From Aaosphaeria pasadenensis (lineage: Eukaryota; Ascomycota; Dothideomycetes; Pleosporales): a stretch of DNA of 64,000 nucleotides. Position numbers and translations under genes: made by a program. The first letter of the stretch is position 1, and each line of letters starts with the position of its first letter. The notes beneath the pieces were generated by a model. The model was not told where the DNA came from, made no database searches, and worked only from the letters and a program-made list of their open reading frames with translations. Shown piece by piece: positions 24,753-36,598 of the stretch. The stretch is taken from contig JAKLMB010000001.1 in NCBI GenBank assembly GCA_022813625.1, forward strand, positions 2,161,940 to 2,225,939. The letters run 5' to 3'.

Positions 24753-25808
24753 GATCGTGCTCAGCGATCTTTCTTGCGAGATGGGTAGATACAGTTCGTG
24801 GAGGCGTTTTGTGTAATTATCTTTTCTGCATTTCTAGATTGGGCGCATAGCATAATCATCGGTAAAGGGAGGTTTGCTACATCATTCAGTAAAATGTTAC
24901 TAGTACTCTGGAAAACGTCTTGTCAACGAAAAATACTCTCGTGTTGATCATGTTCATTGCCAGTTAGGCCACTCGGAACTTTCGTAAGCCCCGAACTTCC
25001 GCTCTTGGGATGACTGAAATAGGTCTCATGAAGGCTATCTCCTGCAGCTATATTTGCCGAACGTTGACTATCCTGTAAAAGATGCCGTGAATCAGTGCTG
25101 ACCATGGGGTACTTTCCCCCAAACCCCAGGTTTTCACCACACGCCCCACACCGCCTTGAGGATTTCACGACGAAACAGTGTTAGATCCTCGCATTATTCA
25201 GGGCACGTTGTCCGTCTTGTTGTCTGGGCCAAATCCTCCAGGGCGGAAAAAGCCAATCGAAGGCAAGCTGGACAAGCATACGCCCACATTTCTTTGGCAG
25301 CGCGGCAAGGGTTCAAGATGTGGGGTGCGGGGGATGGCCCTTGGCTTCAAGTCACTTTCCCGGCTTGGGGTTGACTTCAAGCATCCTTCTGACACTCTCA
25401 ACTCCAATCATCATGATTTGATTTCAGAACTAATGACTATACGAACCTTTAGTAGCAGAAAGTAGGCATCGTCAGATCAAAATTAGTACATACATATTAA
25501 CTGCCGTAGCAGTGGCTTCAGGCCAAAGACATTCGGTAATGCATGCATCAGGTACTATGGTGCTAAAAACGGGAATAAGGATGACAATCTTCAATAGACC
25601 CGCGAAGTTGCTCTTGGAATCTGGAGTGCTGGCCAATCCTTACCCAACCCCGCGCTGCACGACACCGTTATCGACCACGGCATGTATCATACTGCACCTC
25701 AATATGCAATCGTTCCATTGCATTGGGAGCGTATAAGTAGTTCGACAGAGCGCTCTTTGTACGATACCTGAATCAATCATCACCCCTCCTACTGAACGAT
25801 CTACCAAG
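24753..25808. other. Spacer between TAP-type hydrolase and sugar transporter
   Basis: About 1 kb non-coding. Apart from a TATAAG core-promoter candidate at 25732, I see no gene or repeat. Confidence 0.5.
25732..25737 (+). promoter_or_regulatory. TATA-like element of the sugar transporter
   Basis: TATAAG lies 77 bp upstream of the ATG at 25809, a usual spacing for a fungal TATA element. Confidence 0.45.
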
Positions 25809-27700
25809 ATGGCTGGGGGAGCAGTGATTTCGGCCAATCCGCTCAAGCTCGACTTACGGAGCCATCTGAAATGTCTGCTAATGTGCTTTGTTGCTACAAT
25901 CTCTACTTTCCAATATGGTCTTGACTACGCCGTTATTGGAGGCTTCCTCAGCATGCCTGGCTTCCTCAAAGTGTACGGCTATTACGACGAGAAGCGCGGC
26001 ACCTGGAATATCGACCCAACCGTACAACAATTGATCTCATCCCTCATGGTCATCGGAACTTTCTTCTCTTCGCTGATGGTGGGACCATTCAGCCAGAGGT
26101 TTGGTAGGAGGGTGGGCTTATGGTGCGCGACTATTGTCAATTTTGTGGCTACGGGAATCATGCTGGGAACAACCAGTAAAGCTGCGCTCTACTTCGCGCG
26201 ATTTCTACTTGGTAGGCAATCCTCAACAGAATGATGGTGGTCATCGTAGACGCTAACATTGCAAGGCATCTCCGTGGGATGGTTTCTTACCTTCTCTCAG
26301 GTCTACGTCCATGAAGTGGCTCCGGTAAGCTATCACCCAAGCCCTTTAGAAACATCCAATTCTCATCAAACGATACAGGCCCATCTTCGTGGTATCGCTT
26401 TCGCAGTGTACCAGACCCAGCTGTCAACCGGGTCAGTCGTGGGTGCCGTACTCGACTATGCTACGCACAAATTATCCGACAGAAGAGCCTATCAGATTCC
26501 ACTCGCAGTCATGTATGCAGCACCGGCTATACAATTTATCTGTCTGTTCTGGCTACCTGAAACCCCTCGATGGTTGATGGTTCAGAAGAAGGAGGAAGAG
26601 GCCGAAGCTGCACTTCGGAGGCTGCGAAATGCGAATATTGATGAGAGCGAGTTCCAGGTAAGATTTTGCTGCAGTGAGCTGTTCTGAGTGCTAATAATTA
26701 TCAATAGGCCGAGTACAACGAGATCCGCGAGGGAACACTGAGGCAGATGGAAGGCAGTAAAGCAGTCTGGGCGGATATCTGGAAGGGAACGCATCGTCGT
26801 CGCACCCTCCTTGCTATCGCTGTGATTTGTTTCCACGCAGGGACTGGTAAGCTTGAGATTCCATTAACGTAGTTGACTTACAGCTAATCAATCTCGTGCC
26901 AAGGTTCCTCCTGGGTCGTGTATTACACAACGTACTACTTGGAAAAGGCCAAGGTCAGCGATCCGTTCGCTTACTCGATTCTGACAACTTGCTGTGGTAT
27001 TCTTGGAGTGCTTTTCAGCTTCTTCTACGTTCGAAAGATTGATCGACGCGATATCATGCTTTATGGGCTGTTAGGTTGCGGACTATTCCAGCTGATGCCA
27101 GCTGTTGCCTGGACGTGTGCGCCAAACTCACAGGCTGCTGCAAACGCCGTCGTTGCATCTGTCGCACTCTTCAAATTCGCCTACACAACCTTAGGTAAGT
27201 TGAAAAACTGACAGAGTTTACAACTCGTCCGTCAAAACCTATAAGCTGACCATTCGCGCTTTTCAGGTCCGTACGCATGGCTCATCGGAGGCGAATACCC
27301 CAACAACCAACAGCGCGGCTATGTCTTTGGCATCGCATCTGCTCTGAACTTCCTCCTGACCTGGCTGGGCACTTTCACGGCACCGTTCTTCATCAATCCT
27401 GCAGCACTGGGTTGGAACGCACAGTACGGATACATATGGTTCGGATCGAACATCATCATGGTCGTTTTTACCTTCTTCTTCCTTCCGGAAACACGAGACC
27501 GCACGCTCGAAGAGATCCATGAGATGTTCGAAGCAAAACTGCCGGCTAGGAAGTTCAAAGGCTATGTCTGTGTTGGCGTTGAGTCGATGGCAGCCAAGGT
27601 TACTGGGAAAGAGGGGGTGCTTGACGAGGGAGTGGAGCATATTGAGAAGTCAGGCGTGCGCAGGACATCGAAAGAGACAGATGGATCTACTCATGTATAG
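25809..27700 (+). CDS. MFS sugar transporter (hexose/oligosaccharide type)
   Basis: Six exons (25809-26211, 26266-26324, 26379-26657, 26708-26846, 26904-27194, 27267-27700) splice in frame to 534 aa, with introns of 50-72 nt. Sugar-porter motifs are visible: QRFGRRVG after TM2, PETPRWL at the end of the first half, and PETRDRTLEEI after the last helix. The segment GEYPNNQQRG aligns with the family's loop after TM10. It is a plasma-membrane proton symporter or facilitator; the sugar cannot be named from sequence. It lies between genes for secreted hydrolases, consistent with uptake of their products. Confidence 0.92.
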
Positions 27701-28481
27701 ACTGCATAATGATGTCGATGGCAGGACGCGCTTCTAGCTGATGCGGTGCATGATTGGTTGCGGAATTGGGCAATCGGTCTTCCTCGCTCTACCTGACGAT
27801 ACCGTTTAATGCCTTTTCAGGAGAATCTGTAGAGAAAAGGACTTATGAGATTGTTCCTAGCTCTCTAACTAGACAGATCTCTAACTGGTCCAGTATTCGC
27901 CCCAGTTTTTTATCATTGGAGGTGGCGAGAAGATAATGAATTACCAAATAATGAAGCAGATACAAGGACGTACCATGTCGTTGTGCTATACTTTTGTCTC
28001 GTAGCTGGGCATGTTAACGTGCAATTGCTACTTTCACTCCTCTGATTTGACTGAGTTTCGTCATTTGATGATACCCGAATGATGACCAAACCTTGGAGAT
28101 CCAGAAATGCCGGTTAGGCTCTGCAGCGGAGGCAATCTGCCGAAGGGAACGATATATTTGAGGATTCCCAGCCAATGCTTGCACTGCTACCACGATATTA
28201 TCAACACCCAATCCTGGTATTACTACGTGAGCTGATTCGCTTACCACCTGGTATATTTCATTTCTTGTTAATTTCGAACTCCTCAAATCTACACCCATCA
28301 AAATATAATGGTAGCGAACGCATGCATCGGATGCAAGAGTGGAGTAGAATTGCCGAAACACTGACAAGAAATAATGATCTTAAAAGATGAATGTCATACA
28401 GATACGCATCGTGTGCCGCTCTCTCGCAATTAACATCCGCTTCACATACCTTTCTATCTTCGTCTCTGGTGCAGCGACAAC
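27701..28481. other. Spacer upstream of the DUF1996 gene
   Basis: Non-coding and AT-rich. I see no gene, repeat or clear core-promoter motif. Confidence 0.45.
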
Positions 28482-29646
28482 ATGAAGTCGATTTCCACGG
28501 CTCTCGCACTCATCGCCTCTGTTGAGGCAGGCCTTCGCTTCCCATGCTCGACTCTAACATTTCAGCGTCTGGATCCTGTTGTTGAGCCAGGGAATACTCC
28601 TTCCGCCCATGTCCATCACATTGTCGGTGGAAATGCCTTCAATGCATCCATGAGTGGCGACGTGGGCAACCAGGCTTCTTGCACAACATGTCAGATGTCA
28701 GAGGACTTCTCTAACTACTGGACCGCTGTACTGTATTTCAAGCACCCCACGAATGGCTCTTACCATCGCGTTCCAGTACTCCCAGTCCAGCCTCTCCTCG
28801 GTGGATCTAATGGTGCCCAAGGCGGAATTACTGTCTACTACACACAGTTCGATCTCAGCAGAGACAACATTAAGCAGCAACCTATCAAGAGCTTCCAACC
28901 GGTAAGTAATTCCAACATTTACTGATATCACCAAACACTCATACTCCCTTAGGGTTTCCGCATGACTGTTGGCAGCCCAACTGCAACCTCGAAACAGCAT
29001 GTCGGCTTGACCTATCAGTGCCTCACAGGTAACAGTCGAGGTCGAGAGACAGCTGATTTCCCAGATAAGCCATGCACTGGCGGCATCTTCACCACACATC
29101 ACTTCCCTGCGTACGTAAATCACTAATCTCTACCCTGACACATTATACAGTTACTGAACGAGTCCAGATGCTGGGATGGTAAGAACCTTGACAGCCCGGA
29201 CCATCAATCCCATATGTTCTTCACCAAGAGGACTGATGGCTTCACGAATGCTCCTGCATGTCCATCATCTCACCCCGTGAGAGTTCCCCAAGTCACCTAC
29301 GAGACGACATGGGACACGTCCAAGTTCAACAGCATGTGGACGTCGGGCGCACCCAACCCATTTGTCTGGAGCTTTGAAGGCGGCAAGGGTTTCGGCACCC
29401 ATGCTGACTACATGTTCGGATGGAAGGGCGACTCTTTGCAGAAGGCTATGGATAAGTCAGAATGCTTCTATGACGGCTGCGGCTCCATTACGAAGCAGGC
29501 CATGGCTACTGCTAATAAGTGCACCGTTCCGGACAGGATTAATGAGGAGACTGTCGGGTGTAAGTTCAGATCGTTATTATTGCATTAATATTTATGGGCA
29601 CTGACAACAAATAGGGCTTTCGGTTCTTCCCGGGCAATCGAAATAG
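28482..29646 (+). CDS. Secreted DUF1996 protein
   Basis: Four exons (28482-28901, 28953-29110, 29168-29559, 29615-29646) with 51-57-nt introns give 333 aa. The final exon is only 32 nt and supplies the ending WLSVLPGQSK; a W-L-x-x-L-P-G end is typical of the family, which supports the short exon. The N terminus is a signal peptide, and the mature protein begins with LRFPCSTLTFQRLDP, the conserved DUF1996 opening. HVHHIVGGNAF and CWDGKNLDSPDHQSH are further family segments with conserved His and Cys. DUF1996 proteins are secreted fungal proteins of unknown activity, some attached to carbohydrate-binding or WSC modules; none is visible here. Confidence 0.9.
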
Positions 29647-30541
29647 ATCGATGTCGACATGAGCTTGTGGGACCTTTTGCTTTTGGATGGTTTGGTCTCT
29701 TAAACTCTAAGGCTGTCGTTCGCTTGCCGATAATTATATTGGGATTGAGTCTGGATGCCGTCATATTCGGTCCGAGCAGGACTTATTGTCGGAAACGGTT
29801 CCCTTTCCAGGATATTGCGTCCTGCTAAGTATGATGTGCTCGCTATCCAGAGGTTTACCATACTGTCGTTAACCTGTCTTTAATATACATTGTTCATGGA
29901 TGTGCGACATGACCCTGTGCTTCTCAGATATATATGTATATATGCTTATGGGGCCAAGTATATATACAGGTGCGCAGTTTGTATGGTGTGCAGTGAGAAC
30001 AATGCAATGCGCGACACAGTGGCAGTGCCTTTCTCAAGTGTTCCATACATTCCCAGGATTGTGTTTGAGGCTACAGGTGGTGTCTTATCGGCGCAACCCG
30101 CGAACACACAACCCTCTACGGACAAAGCCCATGCATAGTAAATTAAATAATTGTACCTCCGTTCATGCACGTGAGGGATCTACGGGGAAAACAATTGAGG
30201 CTTGTCCTTACTTGGCATCTGAGTTGATCCTTATCTGAAGCCCTTGCTTTCGGCGATCCACTAAGGGCAGGTGAATCAGATTGACGAATCGGAGAGAAGA
30301 TCCAAACAAGAAGGCGTAATTCTCAGCAGGAAGCCGGGCGCGAATCATCACATCAGCCATTATATTTCATTCATGCTATGAGCCACAGCAAGGAAAACAA
30401 TTCGACAGGTGTTTAATTGATACCGAACATGGGGTAGCGACGGTAGCGACCGCAGCAGTACCATGGTAGCATTTAATTCTGGCATCGCCCACCGTTTGCA
30501 ATGAATCTGGCAGACAATCTTCTCATTGTCCATCCATCACC
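29647..30541. other. Spacer upstream of the M14 carboxypeptidase
   Basis: Non-coding. Short TA runs near 29920-29965 are the only low-complexity feature; I see no gene. Confidence 0.45.
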
Positions 30542-31978
30542 ATGCTTTCCCTTCTGCTTACTCTTCTTGCAGTTCAGAGTGTCTCTGCCTCTGACAACCT
30601 CGTGTCTGTACATTTCAAGGCACCTACAGCGGCCCATTTCCGAGACCTTGTGCGCAATGCCAGTTACGATTTCGGATGTCGGGCTGCTGCTCACCCAACG
30701 GACGATGGCCACTTCAAGCTCCACGCATTACTCACTGAGGAGCAGATCGCACACGTGAGCAAGGAATATGAAACGATTGCTGACATCTCGATACACCGGG
30801 AGATCGTCAAGCGAGCAGCTGGCGCCCCCATCGGAACTGGGGATCGCTTCAAGGCTGGCACTGTGGCTCCTGTTGGCCTCGGTACGCAAACGTCGGGATC
30901 TACGATCAGCAGCATCATGAATGTCGGCGAGATTGATTCGGCCCTCAAGGCTCTCGCTAGCGTCTATGGCGTCGGAACTGTCACTTTGCCTTTCAAGACG
31001 TTCAACGGCGCAACACAGACGGCTGGATTTGTTGGTGCCGGCTCAGACAAGTCTAAATACCACCTATACCTCAGTGCTGGCATGCATGCCCGCGAACGTG
31101 GCGGCCCCGACAACCTTCTTTACTGGATTTCCGACTTGCTAGCAGCGAACAAGTCAGGCGGCGGCTTGAATTATGGCAAAAAGACATACACCAATGCACA
31201 AGTCAAAAGCGTCTTGGGGGCTGGAATCGTCTTCTTCCCCTTGGTAAACCCCGACGGTGTCACATATGACCAATCCTCCGGATCCCTCTGGCGCAAAAAC
31301 AGAAACACCAAGTCCGGCTCAAGCGGAAGTTCAATTGGTGTCGACATCAATCGCAATTTCGATTTTCTCTGGAATTTCAAGAAATATTTCGATCCATCTG
31401 AAGCCCCCGCATCTACTTCACCAAGCTCAGAGACCTTTGCTGGAACTGCAGCTGCCTCGGAATCGGAAACCAAGAACCATGTCTCGCTATATGACTCATT
31501 CCCCAAGATCCGATGGTTCATGGACATCCACTCTGCTGCTGGTGACATCCTTTACAGCTGGGGTGATGACAACGACCAGACCACGACTACTACCATGAAC
31601 TTCCTTAACTCTGCCTTCGACGGAAAGCGTGGTGTCGTCGGCGACTCGGTCTACAAAGAGTACATTCCATCTACAGATCTCGCCAACATCCAAAATGTAG
31701 CAGCCAAAACTGTCGCCGCAATGAAAGCTGTCGGATCACGTTCGTATTCCTCGATCCAAGCTGTCGGCCTGTACCCAACCTCAGGGGCTAGCGACGATTA
31801 TGCTTTCAGCAGGTTCTGGGCGAAGAGTGGAGCAAACAAGGTCTACGGATACACGATGGAGTTTGGTTATTCGACCAACTTCTACCCAACCCTCACTGAG
31901 TTCAACCAGAACATCTTGGACACGAACGCAGGCTTCATGGACTGGGCTTTGGCCGCGATAAGCGTTGGCCTTGAATAA
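30542..31978 (+). CDS. Secreted M14 zinc carboxypeptidase (carboxypeptidase A-like)
   Basis: A single exon encodes 478 aa. The chain has a signal peptide (about residues 1-17), a propeptide to about residue 95, and an M14 catalytic domain. Zinc ligands are His182 and Glu185 (HARERGGPD) and His330 (DIHSAAG). Substrate-binding segments NPDG, WRKNR and DINRNFDFLW are present, and Glu440 in YTMEFG is the catalytic glutamate. The enzyme removes C-terminal residues from peptides outside the cell after propeptide cleavage. The lack of introns contrasts with most neighbours. It probably works alongside the TAP-type hydrolase upstream in peptide digestion. Confidence 0.95.
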   Translation: MLSLLLTLLAVQSVSASDNLVSVHFKAPTAAHFRDLVRNASYDFGCRAAAHPTDDGHFKLHALLTEEQIAHVSKEYETIADISIHREIVKRAAGAPIGTGDRFKAGTVAPVGLGTQTSGSTISSIMNVGEIDSALKALASVYGVGTVTLPFKTFNGATQTAGFVGAGSDKSKYHLYLSAGMHARERGGPDNLLYWISDLLAANKSGGGLNYGKKTYTNAQVKSVLGAGIVFFPLVNPDGVTYDQSSGSLWRKNRNTKSGSSGSSIGVDINRNFDFLWNFKKYFDPSEAPASTSPSSETFAGTAAASESETKNHVSLYDSFPKIRWFMDIHSAAGDILYSWGDDNDQTTTTTMNFLNSAFDGKRGVVGDSVYKEYIPSTDLANIQNVAAKTVAAMKAVGSRSYSSIQAVGLYPTSGASDDYAFSRFWAKSGANKVYGYTMEFGYSTNFYPTLTEFNQNILDTNAGFMDWALAAISVGLE

Positions 31979-32788
31979 TTATGTAGCGGATACCATTTTC
32001 TAATGTTGCATGCATGAATCTAACGTATGTTTCTGATATGTTAACACTATGTTCTTGGTCGCTGAAGTGAACGTGAGATGAGATGTTAATGACATAACCA
32101 CTTCCAATACAGAGGTTTGCCCTACAGATAGTTGGTAAGAAGAATTTTCTATCTACTACAGCAACCAAGGTACAAAGAATCATTGGAAATCTAATTAGAC
32201 ATGAGCAGGACGCTGCTGACACTCAACATACATTACCATGATTGTGAATCTTTGGACAGATTGAGATACCATCTTATCCTTGCTAGTTGTTAATACCATT
32301 CGCACAGGAATACAAGAGATTTCAATAGATCTCATGGGCAGGGCTTATTACATCACGCAGCAGTAATGTGCGGAAAGACTTCTCATTCCACATCAGAATC
32401 AATCATATGTTGCACTTGTCACAGCCAGCCATAGAACAGACACCATGTTTCTGAAGTGTCTTCAAAGTCAATATTAATAAATGGTACCTTGGCCAAAACA
32501 TCAAAGAATCTTGTCGACGTTGTTTTGTTGACCGACAGCGACGTAGTGCGCAACTGTTAAGGGTTTCACGGTTCAATTAGCCGCGATATAAGGTATTCCT
32601 ATATTGCTACTTGGCACACAATCTGAATCCTCGCAACCCGTCCCAATTAGCATTTATCATATTTACTATGACGACGACCAAGGTAAATGTAGTAAATTAC
32701 TATATAAGAGCTACCGTTCGACCAGTCATACAATGTTGATTACACTACTAGGCCTCTCTTTGCACTACTGCCCCAACCCGAGGTCACC
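31979..32788. other. Spacer upstream of the AA8 cytochrome gene
   Basis: Non-coding and AT-rich, with a good TATA element (TATATAAG) near its right end. Confidence 0.5.
32700..32707 (+). promoter_or_regulatory. TATA element of the AA8 cytochrome gene
   Basis: TATATAAG lies 82 bp upstream of the last nucleotide before the ATG at 32789. Confidence 0.5.
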
Positions 32789-33542
32789 ATGAAAACCAAC
32801 GCACTGTTGACCAGTGTGGCTATATGGACTTCTGGTAAGAATATGACCTATATAATACCTTGTGTACTTGCTAACGAATGAAAAGCACTCGCTCAACAGG
32901 AGACAGTTCGGTACCAAGACCCCGAAACAGGAATCACATTTGCGTCCATTACGCACGCAAACGGCGCATCCTACAGAGTTGCATTGCCCATTAACTCTAC
33001 TAGTTCTGACGCAATTCTTCAGATTGTAGCACCAAAGGAATTTCAATGGTGCGGTCTGGCTTGGGGTGGCCACATGACTAACAATCCGCTGTCTGTGTCC
33101 TGGACCACAGGTGCTACCAGTGGGCAGAAAGCAATTGTGAGCAATCGCATGGCATAGTAAGTAATTTCCATCAAATCGGGAAAAGCTGATGCCTAATTAT
33201 CTAAGTTCCTACTATGCTGTGCCTCAGCAATACGACGGGGCAGAGCATACCTATCTCAAAGGGACTACGTCGAATGACACGCACTGGCAGGTCACTGCCC
33301 GATGCCAGGGATGCACTCGATGGAGTAGTGCTGATGGCGACATTGACATTACGACAGTGAGCGAGACAATCTTTGCCTACGCTTGCTCCAGCTATGCTCC
33401 GGACACGCCGAATAGCAATACAAGCCAGTTCAACATTCACGAGCAATTTGGTATCTGGAATCATAATCTGGACCTAGGGAGGAGCGAGAGTTTCGGTGAC
33501 TGGATACGAAACAATCCTTACGAGGCTTCTGTTGAAGTATAG
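32789..33542 (+). CDS. Secreted free-standing AA8 cytochrome (CDH cytochrome domain)
   Basis: Three exons (32789-32834, 32886-33156, 33206-33542) with 51- and 49-nt introns give 217 aa. A signal peptide of about 18 residues ends in ALAQ. The remainder matches the heme b domain of cellobiose dehydrogenase: a YQDPETGITF opening, an IVAPKEFQWCG strand, Met79 in WGGHMTNNPL as one axial ligand, the RCQGCTRW disulfide segment, and His184 in NIHEQFGIW as the second ligand. No dehydrogenase domain or carbohydrate-binding module follows. In known systems this domain passes electrons to lytic polysaccharide monooxygenases or to iron. The physiological partner here is unknown. The neighbour downstream is a heme-thiolate peroxygenase on the same strand. 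Confidence 0.9.
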
Positions 33543-34137
33543 TAATTGACCCGACACACCTGGGATGCACGAGAGAAGAAGGCAACGCCAGAACGTGATA
33601 GAACGGACTTTTGAGTCCAAAACTAAATCAATACGCTCCTACATTTCTAAGTGAAAGATATTATTTGTCATTCTGTAGAATAGAACAGGCTGAGAATGCA
33701 TTGCTGATAAATGCTGCGACACTCTGTGGAAATGATTTAAAAGCTGCGTGCGGTACCTGCATTTTGCTCATAATTATAGAAGTATGATCAGGAATCGTCT
33801 CGGGTTGTGAATTCTGGGTAACGATCTCGCATGGTCTGTACTTCAAGTGGTATAGTGCTAGCCTTTGTTTCAACCAGTAAATGGTAGTTGTGCTTACAGG
33901 CTTTGTAACAATCAGCTGTCTCGATGCGCAGTCACCGCAAAATGCTTACGGGTGACTGGCATTGTATGTAATTGCGGTATCACACCTCGCTCCAGAGCTC
34001 TGCATCACTGAGCAATGCAATACCATAATATAATATTAGCAAGACCACTAGTATAAAGTGATGAGAGTTCCCTTACTACATACTTACTTCGAATAATTAC
34101 TACTGCCTTCATATTCATCAAGTCTCAAATAATCAAC
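33543..34137. other. Spacer upstream of the peroxygenase gene
   Basis: Non-coding and AT-rich, with a TATAAA element at 34052-34057. Confidence 0.5.
34052..34057 (+). promoter_or_regulatory. TATA element of the peroxygenase gene
   Basis: TATAAA lies about 80 bp upstream of the ATG at 34138. The spacing resembles that in the AA8 gene upstream and the sugar transporter. Confidence 0.5.
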
Positions 34138-35003
34138 ATGACTCTTTGCATTCTTGCACCAATCCTTTTACTTTTTGTGCTGGGAAGTCTTTGCAATGAC
34201 ATTGACTTTCACACTTTCCATCCACCCTATGCTGGTGATCTCAGATCGCCATGTCCAGCCTTGAACGCCCTTGCAAATCACCATATCATTCCGCACGACG
34301 GTCGTAACCTTACTGTACCAATGCTTGTCAAAGCATTCAACCAATCGATGAACATTAGCGATGAATTTACGAACTTTGTGGCGTCTGCGGCCCTGCCTCT
34401 TGCACCTGACGGTGGGAAGAGTGGGACATTCAGTCTCCAAGATATTCAAGTTCACGGTGGCATGGAACACGACGGCTCGTTGTCTCGCAAAGACTTTGCG
34501 CTCGGCGGGGATGCCAACTCCTTTTCCCCTTCCGTATTCCAAGAGTTCCTTAGCTTCTTCAATGGGAAAGAAGATATCGGTGTAGCGGATGCTGCGAGAG
34601 CAAGATGGTGAGTTTGTTCACTTGTTTCCCCACCAAGTCCAGTGATCAACTTCTTCATTACATATACCAGAAAGATCGAGACTAACAAACTCAACACAGG
34701 GGCCGCATCAAATCCTCACGCCACACGAATCCAAACTTCACTTACACTGAAGGCGACCAAGCCAATAGTTATATCCAATCGGCCATTTACCTACAAGCTC
34801 TAAGGAATGATACATCGGGGAAAGTTCCAGTAGAATGGTTGAAGATCTGGTTTGAGGAGGAGCGATTGCCCTACAATGAAGGTTGGCGCCCAACGAAGAA
34901 CCCCGTAAGTAGTTTGTCATTGCTTTTGGATGTGCTTAAACTTGCTCTCTACACGCCTGAGAAACTAGAGGAAGCATGTGAAGAAGGAAAGGGAACTCTG
35001 TAA
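34138..35003 (+). CDS. Heme-thiolate peroxygenase / chloroperoxidase family (short UPO)
   Basis: Two exons (34138-34607, 34700-35003) joined over a 92-nt intron give 257 aa. A hydrophobic signal peptide occupies residues 1-19. The heme-thiolate signature SPCPALNALANH places the axial ligand at Cys39. The EHD motif is at Glu110-His111-Asp112, and Glu145 in NGKEDI is the probable acid-base residue. The EHD form and the length are those of short unspecific peroxygenases. Such enzymes use H2O2 to insert oxygen into C-H and aromatic bonds or to halogenate. A donor-like GTAAGT occurs at 34905, but reading through gives a family-like end with SLLLDVLKLAL, so I did not splice it. Five NxT/S sequons fit secretion. 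Confidence 0.92.
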
Positions 35004-35239
35004 CGCAAATGATACAACACTTTCCTGTAATTATGGCGCGATTTATAGAAGGCGATTGATTGCTAAGATATAGATGAATCAATACACATGGTTCGTGGAT
35101 ATACAAATTACATACTCTTGAGAGAATATGAAAAGTGCTTCATTTAGGATTCGGATTACACTATTTCATATCGACAACATCTTATTCCATTATAGCATGC
35201 AAGAGCTCATAATTCTCTCCCACCTGCCTAGTCGACCAC

Positions 35240-36598
35240 TTATTCCATAGTAGAAGCATACCTTTTGCGCTTCTGAATATCACCGAAGGGTGACTCACCA
35301 GTCCCTCTGCCCTCCCAAGCCGCCACTGTTTCCGTCATCTCCTCGATGCCCCTGCCCTCCTGTGGAGATGGTCCAATGGTTTTGAGATCATAACCCCTAG
35401 GCCTATATCTATCCCCCTTGCTACCCGGCTTCCTAGCGCCAAAAGTCCTTAAAAGCAGGGAACCCGGACTCCAAATTGACCAAAAGCTAGGCTGAATGTA
35501 CCAAGGTTGGAAGCCGCCGTGGCTGAAGTTGTACAAACCATCTGTGTTCAGACCGGAAGATACGGGTTGATAAGCACAGGATGCCGGGCGAGGTAGACTG
35601 AGATGTCGGAGGGCGAGTTTGCGGGCGTTAGTGATGGCAGTGACTAGTGCTGATAGTGAAGGCCCTGCTGCCTCAATACAAAGGCTTTCTCGCATGGTGT
35701 CGTCTAGATCGAGGCCGACGAGTTGTCTTAGGAGCGATGTTACGGCTTTTCCCAATTTCTTTCCGGCGGAATCCACGTATACTCGAACATACTGATCTCC
35801 GGTAGCTGTTGGTCTGGCCACTTCCTTTTCATACAGTTTAGTCCACTCGATCAACTCGGTGACGAAATGCAATCCGTCCTGCCATCCTGACTCAGAGCTT
35901 CTCAACGGCGTGAATGGGATCTCCAAGTCTTCACCCAGGTTGTAGTGGAAGACGCCGACGGCGCACTTCTCAACGGGGCTGAGTTGTCTCCACTCTCCAC
36001 TGTCTATAACGTGGAGGATTTCAAGTGCACCATCGCCAAGTGTATGTAAGAGATCTTTGTCGAGGATCTTTCCGGCCTTGCGATACCGTGCGTGCAGGTA
36101 GTTCATCCGAGCGACGGCATCCATGTAGCGCTGGGAGTTCCGTGGCTGTGTCTGTGATTCTCGTAGGAGAATCTCCGTGTCTACTGCCCGCTTTCCTGCG
36201 TTTCTGACATTATTCTGCCCCGTGACGGCGAAGAGTTTCGACATTGTGGGTATACCACCAGCCTTGTACAGTGAGTAATCGGTGTGTGACACATCGAGTC
36301 ATGGAAGGATGAGTACCTTGAGGAGTGCTACACTTCGTGCTTTGTTCATTGAGTAGGGGAATTCGAAAGATTGAAGTTGCGTCATGATGTCAGAAGCCTC
36401 TTGTGTAGTCATGCTCGACATTGGCCTCTTCCCTTCTGTGAATGGAGAGGCGATCGAGTTGGCACGTCGGTATCTCAGACATCGAACAAGGATGAGGTAC
36501 AAAGCAGTGATGCCAATTAGGATGCATGCTTTTGGATCAAGGAAAACTTGCTGTGCTACTATCTTCGGTGTTGGTAACGGGAGGGTGCTGGGAGGCAT
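35240..36598 (-). CDS. ER-bound oxygenase, mpaB/mpaB' family
   Basis: Two exons (36598-36317, 36262-35240) with a 54-nt intron give 434 aa. A single N-terminal membrane helix (about residues 28-42, followed by RCLRYRR) anchors the protein. A conserved FEFPY segment precedes the intron. After it come GGIPTMSKLFAVTGQ, a YLHARYRKAGKI segment with conserved His, and EKCAVGVFHYNLGEDL. These match the mpaB-type oxygenases; MpaB' cleaves a farnesyl chain in mycophenolic acid biosynthesis. The domain is related to the rubber-oxygenase/DUF2236 group, which binds heme. No polyketide or terpene synthase is in the window, so a role in a classical metabolite cluster is not shown. The gene is divergent from a PaxU-like hydrolase. 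Confidence 0.85.

Noticed and set aside
34905..34968. Second intron in the peroxygenase gene
   Set aside because: The donor looks good, but reading through stays open and gives a more family-like C terminus than any splice to nearby AGs.
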